DNA of 64,000 bases from Gamarada debralockiae (lineage: Eukaryota > Ascomycota > Leotiomycetes > Helotiales > Hyphodiscaceae). The notes beneath the pieces were generated by a model. The model was not told the DNA's origin. It made no database searches and saw only the letters and a program-made list of their open reading frames with translations. The stretch is from positions 1 to 64,000 of the forward strand of contig NXFV01000500.1 of NCBI GenBank assembly GCA_002803225.1. The letters are read 5' to 3'. The translations under genes were made by a program, and so were the position numbers. This document shows positions 37,224 to 48,400 of the stretch, piece by piece (the first letter of the stretch is position 1; each line of letters opens with the position of its first letter).

Positions 37224-40200
37224 TTTGATCATAAGGAGTAGCTTTTAGCGATGCGGAGAGTAAGTTGGAAACCGGAACGCAACTTTGGTGTCTTGAACTG
37301 GGCTTGATTAAATTATCAATCTCTCAAAGTACTTCAGTGATTTTGAGTAGTCGTTTTTAATACTTACGTATCTTCTACCCTTTGATATTTATTCACTGAA
37401 TTCCCAAATCAAGCTGAGCTGTTGAGGTTGGCTGGAATGTGGCACATGAGGTGAGGGCTTGGAGACGGGACAATACACAGCACTCCGGGATTAAGGTATT
37501 GTTTGCGATCGAAAGAAGTTTCTTTCAGGTCGAGTCTTCCATTGATACAGTAGGTAGCCCGGAAGAGATTATTGCACAGCAGTGAAGAAGGGGAAGAAGG
37601 GGGTGGAAATGTGTCGCGTTTGAAAGACGTCCGTTTGCCTATTTTGAGACTAACGCTAAGTCTCTGCGCTAAGCCTAATTCACTCCCAACAATGCAGTCC
37701 GTTCTGAGGTCAAATGTGCGTCATGAAATCTTGTACGAATCATCTAAGCCTTAATGTTTCTAATCTCTTGGAGAGCATTAACTTGTAATCTTCACAAAGC
37801 AATTTGCTACTTTGAATAGTCTACGGCATTGCGGCTCTCTCCTCTCGACTCTGTTAGTGCGAGGTCGAACCAGCCGTGTACACTTTCGCAGTGCATTTCT
37901 AACCTCTTTAGGAATTTTGCCTATCATTAGTGAGTCTATTGATAAGCGTAGATTCCCCGCAAAGGTCAAGTTCCCTTGATGATATCACTGTAGCCATGTA
38001 CGAGGCTATGTGTGGAGACGTATTTAGGGGTGTAGAGCTAAATGAAGATGTATTTGACAATGGAATCGACTATATAGAAACCTCCCCTACTATCCTAAAC
38101 ATGTTGAATCGCTCGTGGATTGTCTCACTTTCGCTGGTCGCTCTATTTTAGGTCTAATAGCATAAGGAATCGAGGGGAAAAGAAGAAGAAAAGATAGTAG
38201 GAAATCTGTCTCATCTAAAGGGAAGTACGTAATTAGTAACTGTTCTGAATCGAGGCGTTTTATATACTTATTGAGAGCTCCGAAATGGGAGTGGTGGTTA
38301 TAAGCAGCTTACCTCCTTGAAAATGCACTGCCGATTTGCACGTACCTGGGACAGCTGGGCCAGGTTGGGAGTCATTCATATCCAACTTTCCAAGTCTGAA
38401 GCTCCGATGGCAATCTTGAACGTAGAGCATGTTTGATAACGAGTCCTGACTAGGGTCAGGATTCTAAGGCACCTCCATTGCTGTATTCTTCTCCCCAGAC
38501 TCGGACTCGTACCATAAATAGCGGTCCAACTAGAAAGAGCCACTTCGATATCTCCTTATCCATACAAGCGGAAGGATTCGAGATAGTTCTTGATAAAATT
38601 CCAGTCACGGCACTGACGCACTCTTCTGTCGCCAGGAATGGACCACCACGTATTCCCTTCATCGTCGTGTTGGAGCTCAGCCAACTCGACTGTTAAATCT
38701 CTTGCACAGATGATGCTTTGCCGCACTATAGGGTATTTTAGTAAGTGCTTTATTATCTTGTGCCAATGATCTCCTCGCGCTACCCTTCTAGAAAACATGA
38801 AGAGCACCAATGCAAACCTACGATAGTCAATGCAATGAAGCAAGTGTCTAGCTCTGTCGGCTGTAAAGGGAAAGACTGACGAAGACTTCCGGATTCAATG
38901 ACAGCTCGCCGAATTGAAGTCTGGCAAATGTTCGCTTCTTCTCTGGAATTCAACCTTGCCTGAAGCCTACCAGGCAGTGGAAATTATGTATTATTGCAGT
39001 GCCATATTGCTCAGTTTTGTCCGTGCGATTCGGCATCGGCGTGCTGGAAGGAATGTCGTACTGGCGTGGGTTTGGGAGTGTGAAGCAGCCACCGCCAGCT
39101 GAGAATGGTTGTGTTAGTGACGTCCAAAGTCAATAAGAGCGTCGAGAACTAGATACTTGGGACCATATCTCTCCAAAGCTTGTCACCGACTTCGCCAGGA
39201 TCTTGATATCCTTCTCCTTAGGAGTCATGGAACGTCATGAATGCTGGAGGAACTAGTGTACTCTCTTGGTACGTGGAATATGATTAACGACAAACTTTGT
39301 GGGAAGAAGCTTTGCGGATCGAGAAGTCCAGGTGCGGTACCCTTTTTCAATGCTTGGGGATCCAAGCATTTCTGACTAGATACGAGGCTGGAAAGCTATA
39401 TGATGCCGATGACGGTAATGGCAGGATTATGACGAGACCGGCGACGATGACCCACAAGATTTCGATTTTCTTTTCTTGTATAAGAGTTGGAGGCAAAGCT
39501 GTCGTATTCATTCACCAATTCCTCAGACGACTCTCTCTGATGGCACGGGGAATAGTCGCCCAGGTTCATGTTGGAAAAGCGTATTTGACCAATGCCTTCA
39601 GAATATCAAAGATAACAGCTGGCAAACGAGGTTCTTGAGGGTTACGCATCACCCACTCCACGGAACGATAGCAGCCTTCATTCACGTCAGAGGCAGCAGG
39701 TACGTGGCTGGAGCTACAGGCGCTGGATGAATCAGGCGACTGTCCTTCAGAAGACTAGTTCGAGTGAAGGAAAGGGCTCCCAAGTTTCCGCTGAAGTCCT
39801 GCAAATTGAAAGACAGGAACAGGTTTTCGATTGCTCTTCATGAGAGATCTTCAATCTCTATCAATAATTCACCATTTTGGACGGCACAGACGGCCAAGTA
39901 TATGGGGGTGGCTTACAGATTGGGTTGTATGGAAAGACCATGAAGCCATATCTCATTCAAAGCAAAGCACGATCGACCCAATTGAAAAGATTCAACCATT
40001 CAGACGGAGATACTTTGAGACCATCGTACTCTGGTAAGTATCACAGCTTACCTCACCACAGCTACGGCTCAATTCATCAATTTCTCGGGCGATGCAAGGT
40101 CACTCTTATTTCTCAAGATAAGGTTGACGAATGAGGGATTCTCAGTGAGCGGCTTGTAGAACTGAAGGCTTGTTTTTGGTGATATACTGTACCTTTGAGG

Positions 40201-41097
40201 CATAGAGCCAGTGTGGCTGTGAGCTAATAAGCCAATGAGGAAGCCTCCAGATACGCGATCCCGAGAATTGGACTGTGGGGTTGGGGCCTCCCGCGAGCCG
40301 ACCTATGGGTTTGCAGGAGAGCTTGTTGAAATCTTGATGGGATTTTGGGATGTAATGAGAGAAAAGCTTCGAGCGAAGCATTGGCTTGAGTTGGACTATT
40401 CAGACCCAGAGCACTAGCACTCTTACGTCGTGACTGAGACGTTCGGAAAGGGCAAAAGCCTCCAATACAAATCTTTCTGGGACTGGTAGATGCGTGGCTT
40501 TAATTATTGTAATGTGAATTGCTCGAAGTTTGCAAAATTGAGGTAAGTAGAGAACCTACTATAACTTCTCTCGATGTTCGGGATGATGATCCTCTAACTC
40601 TGGTAACCCTACATATCCAAGACCTGAGTTGGGAGGGCTGCTGGGCCCTCCTCTCATGGGCATGCATACCCAAGGCACAGTTGCCCGAATGACAGTCTTT
40701 GACCGTGTCTGTTGTTGCCGACAGACGCAAAGTGACATCGTCGAAGGTCGCTTTTGGAAATTACTGCAGTGCAATTTTGCAGCATAAAAAAATCGGTCAG
40801 CAAGATACGATTTAGCTGTCACGGAACCACGATGGGCCATGAATCGATCGACTTACCTTACCTTCCCCTTGCTCAAGGCCGCGGCGTCGATTTATGTAAT
40901 GGATTCAGCAGACCAGCTCATGCTTTCTCCAGCTGCTCCTGATCCACGACCTTATCTGAGCGCAACCTTCCTTATATAGACTTCGTCCCCATGCCCAATT
41001 TTTTCGTGATCTTGGCCCAGGCTGGCGTGCTCCTCACTCAGTCATCGAATCCAGCTTGGCCTTTTGCCACGCAGTCCCACTATAGCATCACAAATCC
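37224..41097. other. Gene-poor interval with decayed coding-like patches
   Basis: Nearly 3.9 kb with no intact gene. Coding-like patches are 37930-38151 (+; VAMYEAMCGDVFRGVELNED), 38556-38843 (-), 39297-39730 (+; two frames of which 39476-39730 looks more natural) and 39831-40134 (+). All are short and lack supported starts or splice sites. Several pairs of frames seem to continue one another with a shift, as in decayed genes. The parts around 37760-38300 are richer in A+T than their surroundings. No repeat ends were found. Confidence 0.35.
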
Positions 41098-41429
41098 ATT
41101 AAGATAAAGTTGCTTTCCTTCGCCCTCGTTGCCTTCGCGTCGCTCGCCTCCGTTCATGCCAATCCAACGGTGGAGCTGCGGAGCTGGACTACGGCGAGAT
41201 GGCTGAGCGCACCATCAATGATTTGGTCTGTTTTCTGTCGTGTCATGGACCTCATCAAGCCCTAACTGATTTTCTTCAGGTCACTCGCAACAACCTTGAC
41301 CTCAAGACAGTCGGCCTGATCAAGCGCGTTCGTTGCACGTCAGGCTGCAATATTGCACGAACACAGGATGATGGTGCTGTGGTGGGACTTGTGTGCCTTG
41401 TGATGCTTGCTGAATCAATGTGTGTGTAG
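41098..41429 (+). pseudogene. Broken small secreted protein gene
   Basis: From 41098 the frame reads a good signal peptide (KIKLLSFALVAFASLASVHA), but the initiator position is ATT, not ATG. After NPTV the natural frame shifts by one to GAAELDYGEMAERTINDL. An intron (GTCTGT ... CCCTAACTG ... TTCAG, about 41225-41279) is then likely, followed by VTRNNLDLKTVGLIKRVRCT with later Cys residues, and TAG at 41427-41429. A lost start plus a frameshift argue against a working gene. If reading GTCTGT as a donor is wrong, the frame is still open through it. A small cysteine-containing secreted protein of about 85 aa is the likely ancestor; any effector role is speculation. Confidence 0.45.
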
Positions 41430-41734
41430 CTGACCTGGGGTTCGAGTGAGCTGCGATTGAGTACAAGATGGTCTTGAATATGAGCAGAGAGTTCGGTAGT
41501 GAACGTTGATCAGAGATTGTTTGTCTTTCCTGCTTCTGTATTTAGTTCTTGTGCTTGAAAGTCGCAAAGAGAAACAAAACTTACGGAATAAACATCCTAT
41601 GGGGCATATCGTTCACGAAGCTTTGGCATCTGGTCTTCAACCTCAAAGTATTCATTGACGCCTAAATCTTCTAGGTCGCTCGATGCATAATCCATAACAA
41701 AAATTCCAATAGAAGGAAAGAATAGACTAAACAA
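41430..41734. other. Intergenic; nothing seen
   Basis: About 300 bp of non-coding DNA between the broken secreted-protein gene and the 3' end of the monooxygenase. It presumably carries the 3' UTR of the latter. Confidence 0.4.
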
Positions 41735-43026
41735 TCACTTTCCAGCCGCTTCAGCTTCAGCAGCCTTCCTCATTTCATAATGTTTCCTCAATCTCTCCGC
41801 CCGTTCCTCGCCCCCGTTAGCACTAAAATGCAACTTCATGTTATCCGCCGTCTTCTGCGCATTCCGCTTTCCCCTCTCAAACATGGACTTCTCATATTGC
41901 TTGATCGCCACCGCGATATTCTTGTTATCACTGAATGCCTTCGCAATGAAGCTCTCCTTGCGTTGAACAAGAGCTCGTGCAAGTTCCAACGCATCAGCCA
42001 TAGCGACATTGACCCCAACTCCTGCGAAAGGTGTCATAAGATGTGCAGCGTCGCCAAGGAGAGTCACGCCGGGGCATGACTCCCACGTGACACCAACTGG
42101 GAGCATCCACATCTTCCGTGGGATAAGCTCGTCACGACTCTCGAGAATGACCCGCTTTATGTCGGGGGAGCAGTCCATGAAGTAGCGCTCGACGAGCGTT
42201 TCACGGGCATTGGGAGAAGTCCAGTGGATGCCGCAGTCATCGAGCCATGTTTCTGGTTGGCGAACAGATGCATAAGCTGTCGGATATCATCAGCGACTAC
42301 TTCAATCAAAAGCTTCTTTGCGAAGAACTTACCTCGTACACTACCATTTCCATTGCGTTGACATAACAGAGCGCGGCCTTCATCGAACATGAACATGCTT
42401 CCATTGCCAATGTAATTGGAGAGCCATGGATTTTTCTCATCGACATCCAAGGCCCACAGTTCGATGGCTGTGATACCAGAGTAGAAGGGCTTCTCGGGTG
42501 TCAGCAGGGCTCTGACTTTTGACCAAGCTCCATCGGCTCCAACAACAAGATCGAAGCCTGTCTCCACACTATCGTCGGTGAAGTGCAAGTTGTATTTGTC
42601 CTTATTCCTGAGATCTGCTTCCACACGAGCAAGTTTCCGATTCCACTGTATAGTGTTCGGAAGGATGGAGTCTAACAGAATATCTCGCAGCCGAATTCGG
42701 TCGATCTCAGGACGGTCGGCAAATTCATCTGGTCGAGTGTTGCCCATCTCATTCTCATCCCAGAGAATACTCCCGTCGTACTTGACCAACTTCATGGCTT
42801 CTCCTTCAGGTCGGGCGAACTTTTTGAATTCCTCAAGCAAGCCGGCTTCTTGGAGTGCTCGCTGTCCGGCTTTGGGATGGAGATCCAGTGTCCCGCCTTG
42901 GTTGCGCACATGGCGACTGACCTCCGACTCGTAGATGGTGCAGGCGATGTCGTTCTTCTGGAGGAGCCGGGTGAGGGTGAGTCCACCCGGGCCAGCGCCG
43001 ATGATTGCGATCTTTGGTCCTGGCAT
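41735..43026 (-). CDS. FAD-dependent monooxygenase (TetX/PHBH-like)
   Basis: Exons 43026-42333 and 42276-41735, with a 56-nt intron (GTAAGT to GACAG), give 411 aa. The Met at 43026 is preferred to the one 15 codons upstream because it places the dinucleotide-binding motif at the usual distance (MPGPKIAIIGAGPGGL). The second FAD signature, DG (VVGADGAWSKVRALL), and the third, GD (LLGDAAHLMTPFAGVGVNVA), are intact. Members hydroxylate small aromatic or polycyclic substrates using NAD(P)H and oxygen; several fungal ones act in secondary metabolism or detoxification. No partner genes of a biosynthetic cluster lie alongside, so the substrate cannot be guessed. The C-terminus is Ala/Glu-rich. Confidence 0.88.
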
Positions 43027-43681
43027 GGTTATTTGAGGGATCTTATATTTTGATTGCTGCAAGAGGGACAATGACGAGGAGTTGGGGTTTCTTGATTATT
43101 TGATGTGAAAGGATGTGACGCTGAGCCGAAAGATAAAAAGGATGAAGAGAAAAGCTTGTATACTTATAGTTCCAGCTGCCAAGAGCCGCAAATTCCTACA
43201 TTTGTGTTGAACGTAGGGGTTGGCTGTTACATACAATAGACAAGGAGCTCACAATCTCTAGGTACGACGGTGTCGGTCCCGAAACTAACCTGGAACTAGT
43301 CTCCTTCAAGCATTACAGGGTTCGCAGAGGCCATACCATAAAATCCGATCCCACTGCGGCCCAAGCTTTTCGGTCCCGTAGGGCTGGAGAGGGATGCAAT
43401 TCTCGTGGATCTCGAGTATTCAAGTTCATCAAAACCGCGGACTATCCGCGGAGTGTCCGGGTTTCTGCCCTCAACTGATGTGGGAGGTGTACGGTAAGAA
43501 CACCCCTGCCCTGCTGATTTCGTGCCCCGCACGAGACTGAGAAGTCTAAGAATGAACCTGAAAGGTACGCACGCAAGACCGCGGCTGGACGAAGTACCTC
43601 AATTTCAAAGCCTTAGATACTTTCATCATGGCTAATTATTCTATCCATTTCGCACATTTTTGGAGGCCCCAGGTGAATGCA
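43027..43681. other. Intergenic; promoter side of monooxygenase, 3' side of COG4
   Basis: No supported gene. The minus-strand frame 43296-43532 lacks motifs. Confidence 0.45.
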
Positions 43682-46138
43682 TCACAATCTCACTAACGCT
43701 CTCGCCCTAGTTCTCTCATCCAAAGTCAACACCCAAGCCATTTCCTCCTCTCCACCCTTCTCTTCCTCCACCAGTGCCTCCCACTCCTCTTCCTCCATAT
43801 TGACAAGCATCGCCATCTGCGTAACCCTCGCAAACACATCCCTAATCGCATATTTCCCGCCCCTGGCCACAACCCCCACGATGCCGGAGAAATCCCTCTC
43901 CATTCTACTTGCGCCGAGAATATTCATCTTCCCGCCGAAACTCCAGATCCGTTTCTCAAGGACTTTGGCGAGGTATTTCGCTGTTTGGTCAAGAAGTTTG
44001 GAGAACGTTTTGGGTGTCATGAGTCGTTGAATCGGCTTCATCAGTGCATCCCAGGAATGCTCGAAGCGTCTTGCGACGAGGTCGTTCAATGAGTCAGGAT
44101 CTTCGTCGGAGTCGTTTTGCAGCGCTAGATCAGCGAGGTCTTCTTCTGTGAGAGAGTAGTCGACGTCGCGGAAGGTATCGGACAGGACGGGTCGAAGACG
44201 AGGTCTTACTACTTGTTCGAAGAGGACACGGATGCCATCTGAAATGAGCTCAGAGGTTTTGGAGTTGAATGATATGTTGAGGTTTTCGAGGGCATTGGCG
44301 ACAAAGGTGGAATCGCGAGAGAATGGGAAGGATTCTTGAAGTGGATTTGTACCGTTTTGTTGGTCGGGTGGTTGGAGTCGTGTTGTGACGATGCGGGAAA
44401 TGTAGTCGTTTGCCACGTCGAGAGAGTTGATGAGGACAATAAAGGCGACGATTTTGTCTTCGGGAGGGAATCCTCCTTGGATGACAGGTTTAGGGTACGA
44501 TTCATCACGCATCTTGCGCTGCACCATACCCACGAAGTCCGAGCCAAGGACTCGTGATATAGTTGGGATAACGGATGATATTACATCTCGCTGAGAGGTG
44601 GAGAGAGCGCGTTGAAGCACCGTGTTGACGATGTACATAACATCGTCGACAGCGGAGATTATGTAGGGACCACTGCCATCAAGTGGTTTCGACATACTGA
44701 GGCTGAGCCCAGAGGGCAACTCGTCCAGCTGAAAGGCTTTTTCCACTGACCGGCGAAAGTAGAAAGTTGTCATGATATTGAAAGGGGTCGTGAGGCGTCC
44801 TGAAATTTTACGGCTGAGGGCGGATTTCACGAGAAAATCTGGTATAACCAAAGGCTCTTCAGGACTTGCGATTGGGTCCTGAGATATCTTAGAAATCGCC
44901 TGTAACAAAACTCCTGGCTGTGGACTTACCCTGCATTTCCCAGCCAGAAATCGGGAATACAGCGACCAGCGACCGAGCATGACACCCATCTCACTCAATA
45001 GGCCGTCTACCTCCTTCATGTCGACGCCTTCATCCTCACTTGTTCTCCCATTCGTGCCACCTCCCACTGCTGGGCTACTCGTCCTCGATATTCCAGAGGA
45101 TTTCTGCGCAGGCAGAAAACTCTGGACTAAAAACGAAAATGGATAGCTCTTGACATCTGTCAATCTTCTGTCGACGCTTCTCTCGTCTCCCCATGTATCC
45201 AAAACTATGCCACCCTGCACATCGGCCTCGACTTGTAATCTCTCAATGACTTTCACCATTCTCCCAGCCCCATAATGCCTCTCCACCAGGCCGCCATGCC
45301 CTTCCACAATTCTCGCAATGTTTTCGAATAATTTCGTAAGGGCATTCGCGTAGAAGAACCCTTCCTTACCATCCCTCCCCTTCGTTCCCTCCTTCAAATT
45401 CGTTCTCGCTTGACTCGCAACACCCTGACAGACATATCGTCCATAGACCTCCAAGCCTGTCTCCTCCCTGCCGATCAGAGGAAACAGCTTAAAGAACCTC
45501 GTAACCTTCCCTCCATCTCCCTCTTCCGCCGCCTTCTCAAACTCTCTCAAGAACAGCCCACACAGCGATTCCTTCGCATTCTCAATTGTAATTCCGGGCG
45601 CATCCGGAACCTCTACAGACGGCACCACCGTCGCCGCAAATTTGCCCTCGATGATATGTTTTGGGATTTTGTTCGCCCGCGCGATGTACCCAGCGGCAGC
45701 TTCCCAATCTTGGGGTGCACCCATGGATCCCACGACGCCTTGCACACATGCTTTCAGTTCTGCGACTTGTTCCACGACTCCCAATGTCTCTTCTACGCGC
45801 TTCTTTTCGAGATCAAGCTCTTTGACTTTGGAGGATAGATTGGAAGCCGTGCTCGCGGCGGAATCGAGCATGCCATTGCTAATGTCTCTTGTGTTGACCA
45901 CTTGTGTCCCTAGATGTGCGCGGAGCAGATCGAGACGTCCCAGCTCGCGGGAGAGGTCGGCTTGCGAGGAAATGAGGCTCTGGAGCCGGGTGGTGATTGC
46001 CGCATCGCGGGAGTGGAGGGTTGCGAGAGACGCGCGGATTGCGGCTAGGGAGGAGGATTCGTAGATCGATAAGGAGGGCGTGGACTCTTCGGCTGGCACA
46101 AGAGCTGAGGTGCCATTTTGGAGACCGGTAGGAGGCAT
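43682..46138 (-). CDS. COG4: Conserved oligomeric Golgi complex subunit 4
   Basis: A single-exon frame of 818 aa. COG4 belongs to lobe A of the COG tether, which captures recycling vesicles at the Golgi and keeps glycosylation enzymes in place. The N-terminal 150 residues are heptad-rich coiled coil (SLISSQADLSRELGRLDLLRAH, ISNGMLDSAASTASNLSSKV), typical of COG subunits. The central region carries the COG4 domain (RFFKLFPLIGREETGLEVYG, VCQGVASQARTNL). The C-terminus ends in a helical bundle with DVFARVTQMAML. Length is normal for fungal Cog4. The Met at 46138 is the first of the frame. A DNA transposon begins 85 bp upstream, so the native promoter has been displaced or replaced. Confidence 0.9.
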   Translation of the reverse strand: MPPTGLQNGTSALVPAEESTPSLSIYESSSLAAIRASLATLHSRDAAITTRLQSLISSQADLSRELGRLDLLRAHLGTQVVNTRDISNGMLDSAASTASNLSSKVKELDLEKKRVEETLGVVEQVAELKACVQGVVGSMGAPQDWEAAAGYIARANKIPKHIIEGKFAATVVPSVEVPDAPGITIENAKESLCGLFLREFEKAAEEGDGGKVTRFFKLFPLIGREETGLEVYGRYVCQGVASQARTNLKEGTKGRDGKEGFFYANALTKLFENIARIVEGHGGLVERHYGAGRMVKVIERLQVEADVQGGIVLDTWGDERSVDRRLTDVKSYPFSFLVQSFLPAQKSSGISRTSSPAVGGGTNGRTSEDEGVDMKEVDGLLSEMGVMLGRWSLYSRFLAGKCRVSPQPGVLLQAISKISQDPIASPEEPLVIPDFLVKSALSRKISGRLTTPFNIMTTFYFRRSVEKAFQLDELPSGLSLSMSKPLDGSGPYIISAVDDVMYIVNTVLQRALSTSQRDVISSVIPTISRVLGSDFVGMVQRKMRDESYPKPVIQGGFPPEDKIVAFIVLINSLDVANDYISRIVTTRLQPPDQQNGTNPLQESFPFSRDSTFVANALENLNISFNSKTSELISDGIRVLFEQVVRPRLRPVLSDTFRDVDYSLTEEDLADLALQNDSDEDPDSLNDLVARRFEHSWDALMKPIQRLMTPKTFSKLLDQTAKYLAKVLEKRIWSFGGKMNILGASRMERDFSGIVGVVARGGKYAIRDVFARVTQMAMLVNMEEEEWEALVEEEKGGEEEMAWVLTLDERTRARALVRL

Positions 46139-46222
46139 TGGTTGGGGTTCTGCATGAGAGGATTATTGCCCTATTTTGTATTGTTGGACCACTGCGTTTT
46201 AGGTGGCTTTCTAACAAGCGTA

Positions 46223-46268
46223 ACCGAATTCCACACTCAAAGCCCACCCACACTCAAAGCCCACTTTT
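46223..46268 (+). repeat. Left terminal inverted repeat with internal 17-bp tandem repeat
   Basis: Contains CCACACTCAAAGCCCAC twice in direct tandem at 46231-46247 and 46248-46264. Duplicated subterminal motifs are commonly transposase binding sites. Confidence 0.9.
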
Positions 46269-46289
46269 CTGACCTACCACACCACCACC

Positions 46290-48233
46290 ATGGACATCGA
46301 TAAAATGACCTACGAGCAACGTATGGAGGCGGCGATAGCCTCATTAGATGCGCAAGAGAAGCGTAATGTCAGCAAGACCGCCAGCGAATTCAATTTAGGT
46401 CGTACTGCGCTCGGGCGTCGATTTGAAGGCAAAACAGTCTCACGGGCGGAGGCCAACTCAGAGTATCGAATGCTCTTGACCAACGCGCAAGAAGAAGCTC
46501 TAATTGCGCGTATCAATTGTCTTACCGATCGCAATATGCCTCCTACTAGTGGAATGGTCAAGAATATGGCCGAAGAGATTCGAGGTGCGGAGGTAAATAA
46601 GAACTGGACCAGCCATTTTGTCCACCGCCATCAACACCAGCTAAAGAGCCTATACTTGCGGAATATCGATAATAAACGCGCGTCCAGTGAATATGAGCCT
46701 ATGTTTAAGCTGTTTTATCAATTGGTTAAGTTATATTTTATATTACTTTACTATACTATACTTTTTAGGCTAAAAAGCTAACTATTACCTTAGCTACAAA
46801 AAGGAATCGAAGACTACCACATCACAGCGGATAATATATATAATTGGGATGAGAAAGGATTTCTCGCTGGATTTGGGTATGCTGTAAAGAGAATTATGAC
46901 AAAATTGGCATATGATCAAGGACGAGTAAGGGCTGCAAAGCAGGACGGTTCACGCGAATTTATCAGCCTCTTAGCTACGATCTGCGCAAACGGAACACAC
47001 CTTCTACCGGCTCTTATTTATCAAGGGACCTCTAAAGATCTTCAAGACACTTGGACCGATGATTTAGTCCCTTAGGACGAGGCCTTCTTCGCGTGCTCAG
47101 AGAATGGCTGGTCAAATAACGAATACGGGCTTAATTATCTCAAGCAAATCTTCGATCCTTACACCAAAGCCAAGGCTGGCAGATCTCGCAGGTTATTAAT
47201 TGTAGATGGCCATGCTAGCCATGTGAATTGGGAGTTCCTTGAGACTTGTGATCGCCTTCGAATTCTAGTCTATATTCTTCCCCCGCACACAACCCATCGA
47301 ATACAGCCACTGGACGTGAGCCTATTTCAGCCTCTTGCTACAGCTTATTCTAAGGGTCTAGATACTCTTATGTACAATGGAGAGTCACATGTCCAGGTCA
47401 CAAAGCAGCTGTTCTGGCCTCTATTTAAAGCTGCGTGGAATACAAGCTTTACGAAGTCCAACGTTGAATCTGGGTAGAGAAAGACTGGCATTTGGCCATT
47501 TAAACCTTCTGTTGTAATTGACGCAATTAAGCGGCCAACTACACCTCCTGATACACGGCTATACGATGAAATCAAGACTCCTGTGACAGTCAAAGGCTTA
47601 CGCCACTTCCAGAGATCCTGCCTTCAAGACCCTTCTCTTATAAAGTTGAAAAAGCTTTTACGTGCTAATGAAACTCTCCTTGCCAAGACCTCTATTGCAG
47701 AGCACCGAGCTAGAAACCTTCAACAGGCTCTACAGATTGAAAAGAAGAAGAGAAAGCGTGGCAAGCCACTTAATTTAGCTAGGGACGAGACATCACATGG
47801 CCAGTGGTGGGGGGTACCAGAAATCTTAAAGGCTAGGGCAAAACTAGAGGAGAAAACAGCTTAAGACGAAGCACTAGCGGCTGAAAAAGAGCAAAAGAAG
47901 ATTGATAAAGAGATTAAAAAGAGACAACAAGAGCAAGATAAGGTAGCAAAGGCTTTACAAAAAGATATTGAGCGACAAGCAAAAGAGGAGGAGAAAGCTA
48001 AGAAGGCTCGATCTACAGCTACGAAGAAGGCAGCTAAGAAGAAGCCCTTAAAGCCAAAGGATAATACAAAGAAGACTAGTATAGTTGTATCAAAGCCTAA
48101 GAAGGCTGTCTGTCGTTTTTCACTTGCTAGGGAGGGCGTTCAGGGTGTTTTACTTGCTAAGGGAAGAGAGGGGGTCCAAATGACATCTAAATTAGGAAGG
48201 AAGATAACACTTTCTGTACGAGCACGACAATAA
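46290..48233 (+). pseudogene. Pogo/Fot1-like transposase with three in-frame stops
   Basis: Exon 46290-46724, an intron 46725-46793 (GTTAAG ... AGCTAAC ... CCTTAG), then 46794-48233 in one unbroken frame of 624 codons. The N-terminus has the paired helix-turn-helix (psq/CENP-B) region (SKTASEFNLGRTALGRRFEG; later FVHRHQHQLKS). The DDE_1 core shows IYNWDEKGF (first Asp), LLIVDGHASHV (second Asp) and PPHTTHRIQPLDVSLFQPL (third Asp). The tail is a Lys/Glu coiled-coil. Stops are TAG 47073-47075 (after DLVP), TAG 47475-47477 (before RKTGIWPF) and TAA 47862-47864 (before DEALAAEKEQ). Trp (TGG) is expected at least at the second, and all three can arise by single C-to-T or G-to-A changes. No frameshift is present. 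Confidence 0.9.
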
Positions 48234-48352
48234 AAAACCTAATTGTGTATTCAATTGAGTATATATTAATATATTATATTCTCAGGTTTTAATTGATTTG
48301 GTTGTGTTATAGATTAATAACTAATATTCGAAGGTCGCTAGTCGCATTATTA

Positions 48353-48398
48353 AAAAGTGGGCTTTGAGTGTGGGTGGGCTCTGAGTATGGAATTCGGT
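48353..48398 (-). repeat. Right terminal inverted repeat
   Basis: Reverse complement of the left repeat. The outer of the two 17-bp units differs at two positions (C/T and A/G), while the inner unit is identical. Confidence 0.9.
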
Positions 48399-48400
48399 TA

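Larger units (their letters stand above)
46221..48400 (+). mobile_element. Fot1/pogo-type DNA transposon with TA duplication
   Basis: The element runs from 46223 to 48398 (2176 bp), starting ACCGAATTCC and ending GGAATTCGGT. A TA dinucleotide sits on both sides (46221-46222 and 48399-48400), the target duplication of the Tc1/mariner/pogo group. Terminal inverted repeats are 46 bp with two mismatches, both transitions. The single internal gene is a CENP-B/DDE transposase in the sense orientation. The size, ends and structure are complete, so this is a recent or well-preserved insertion despite stops in the gene. Confidence 0.93.
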
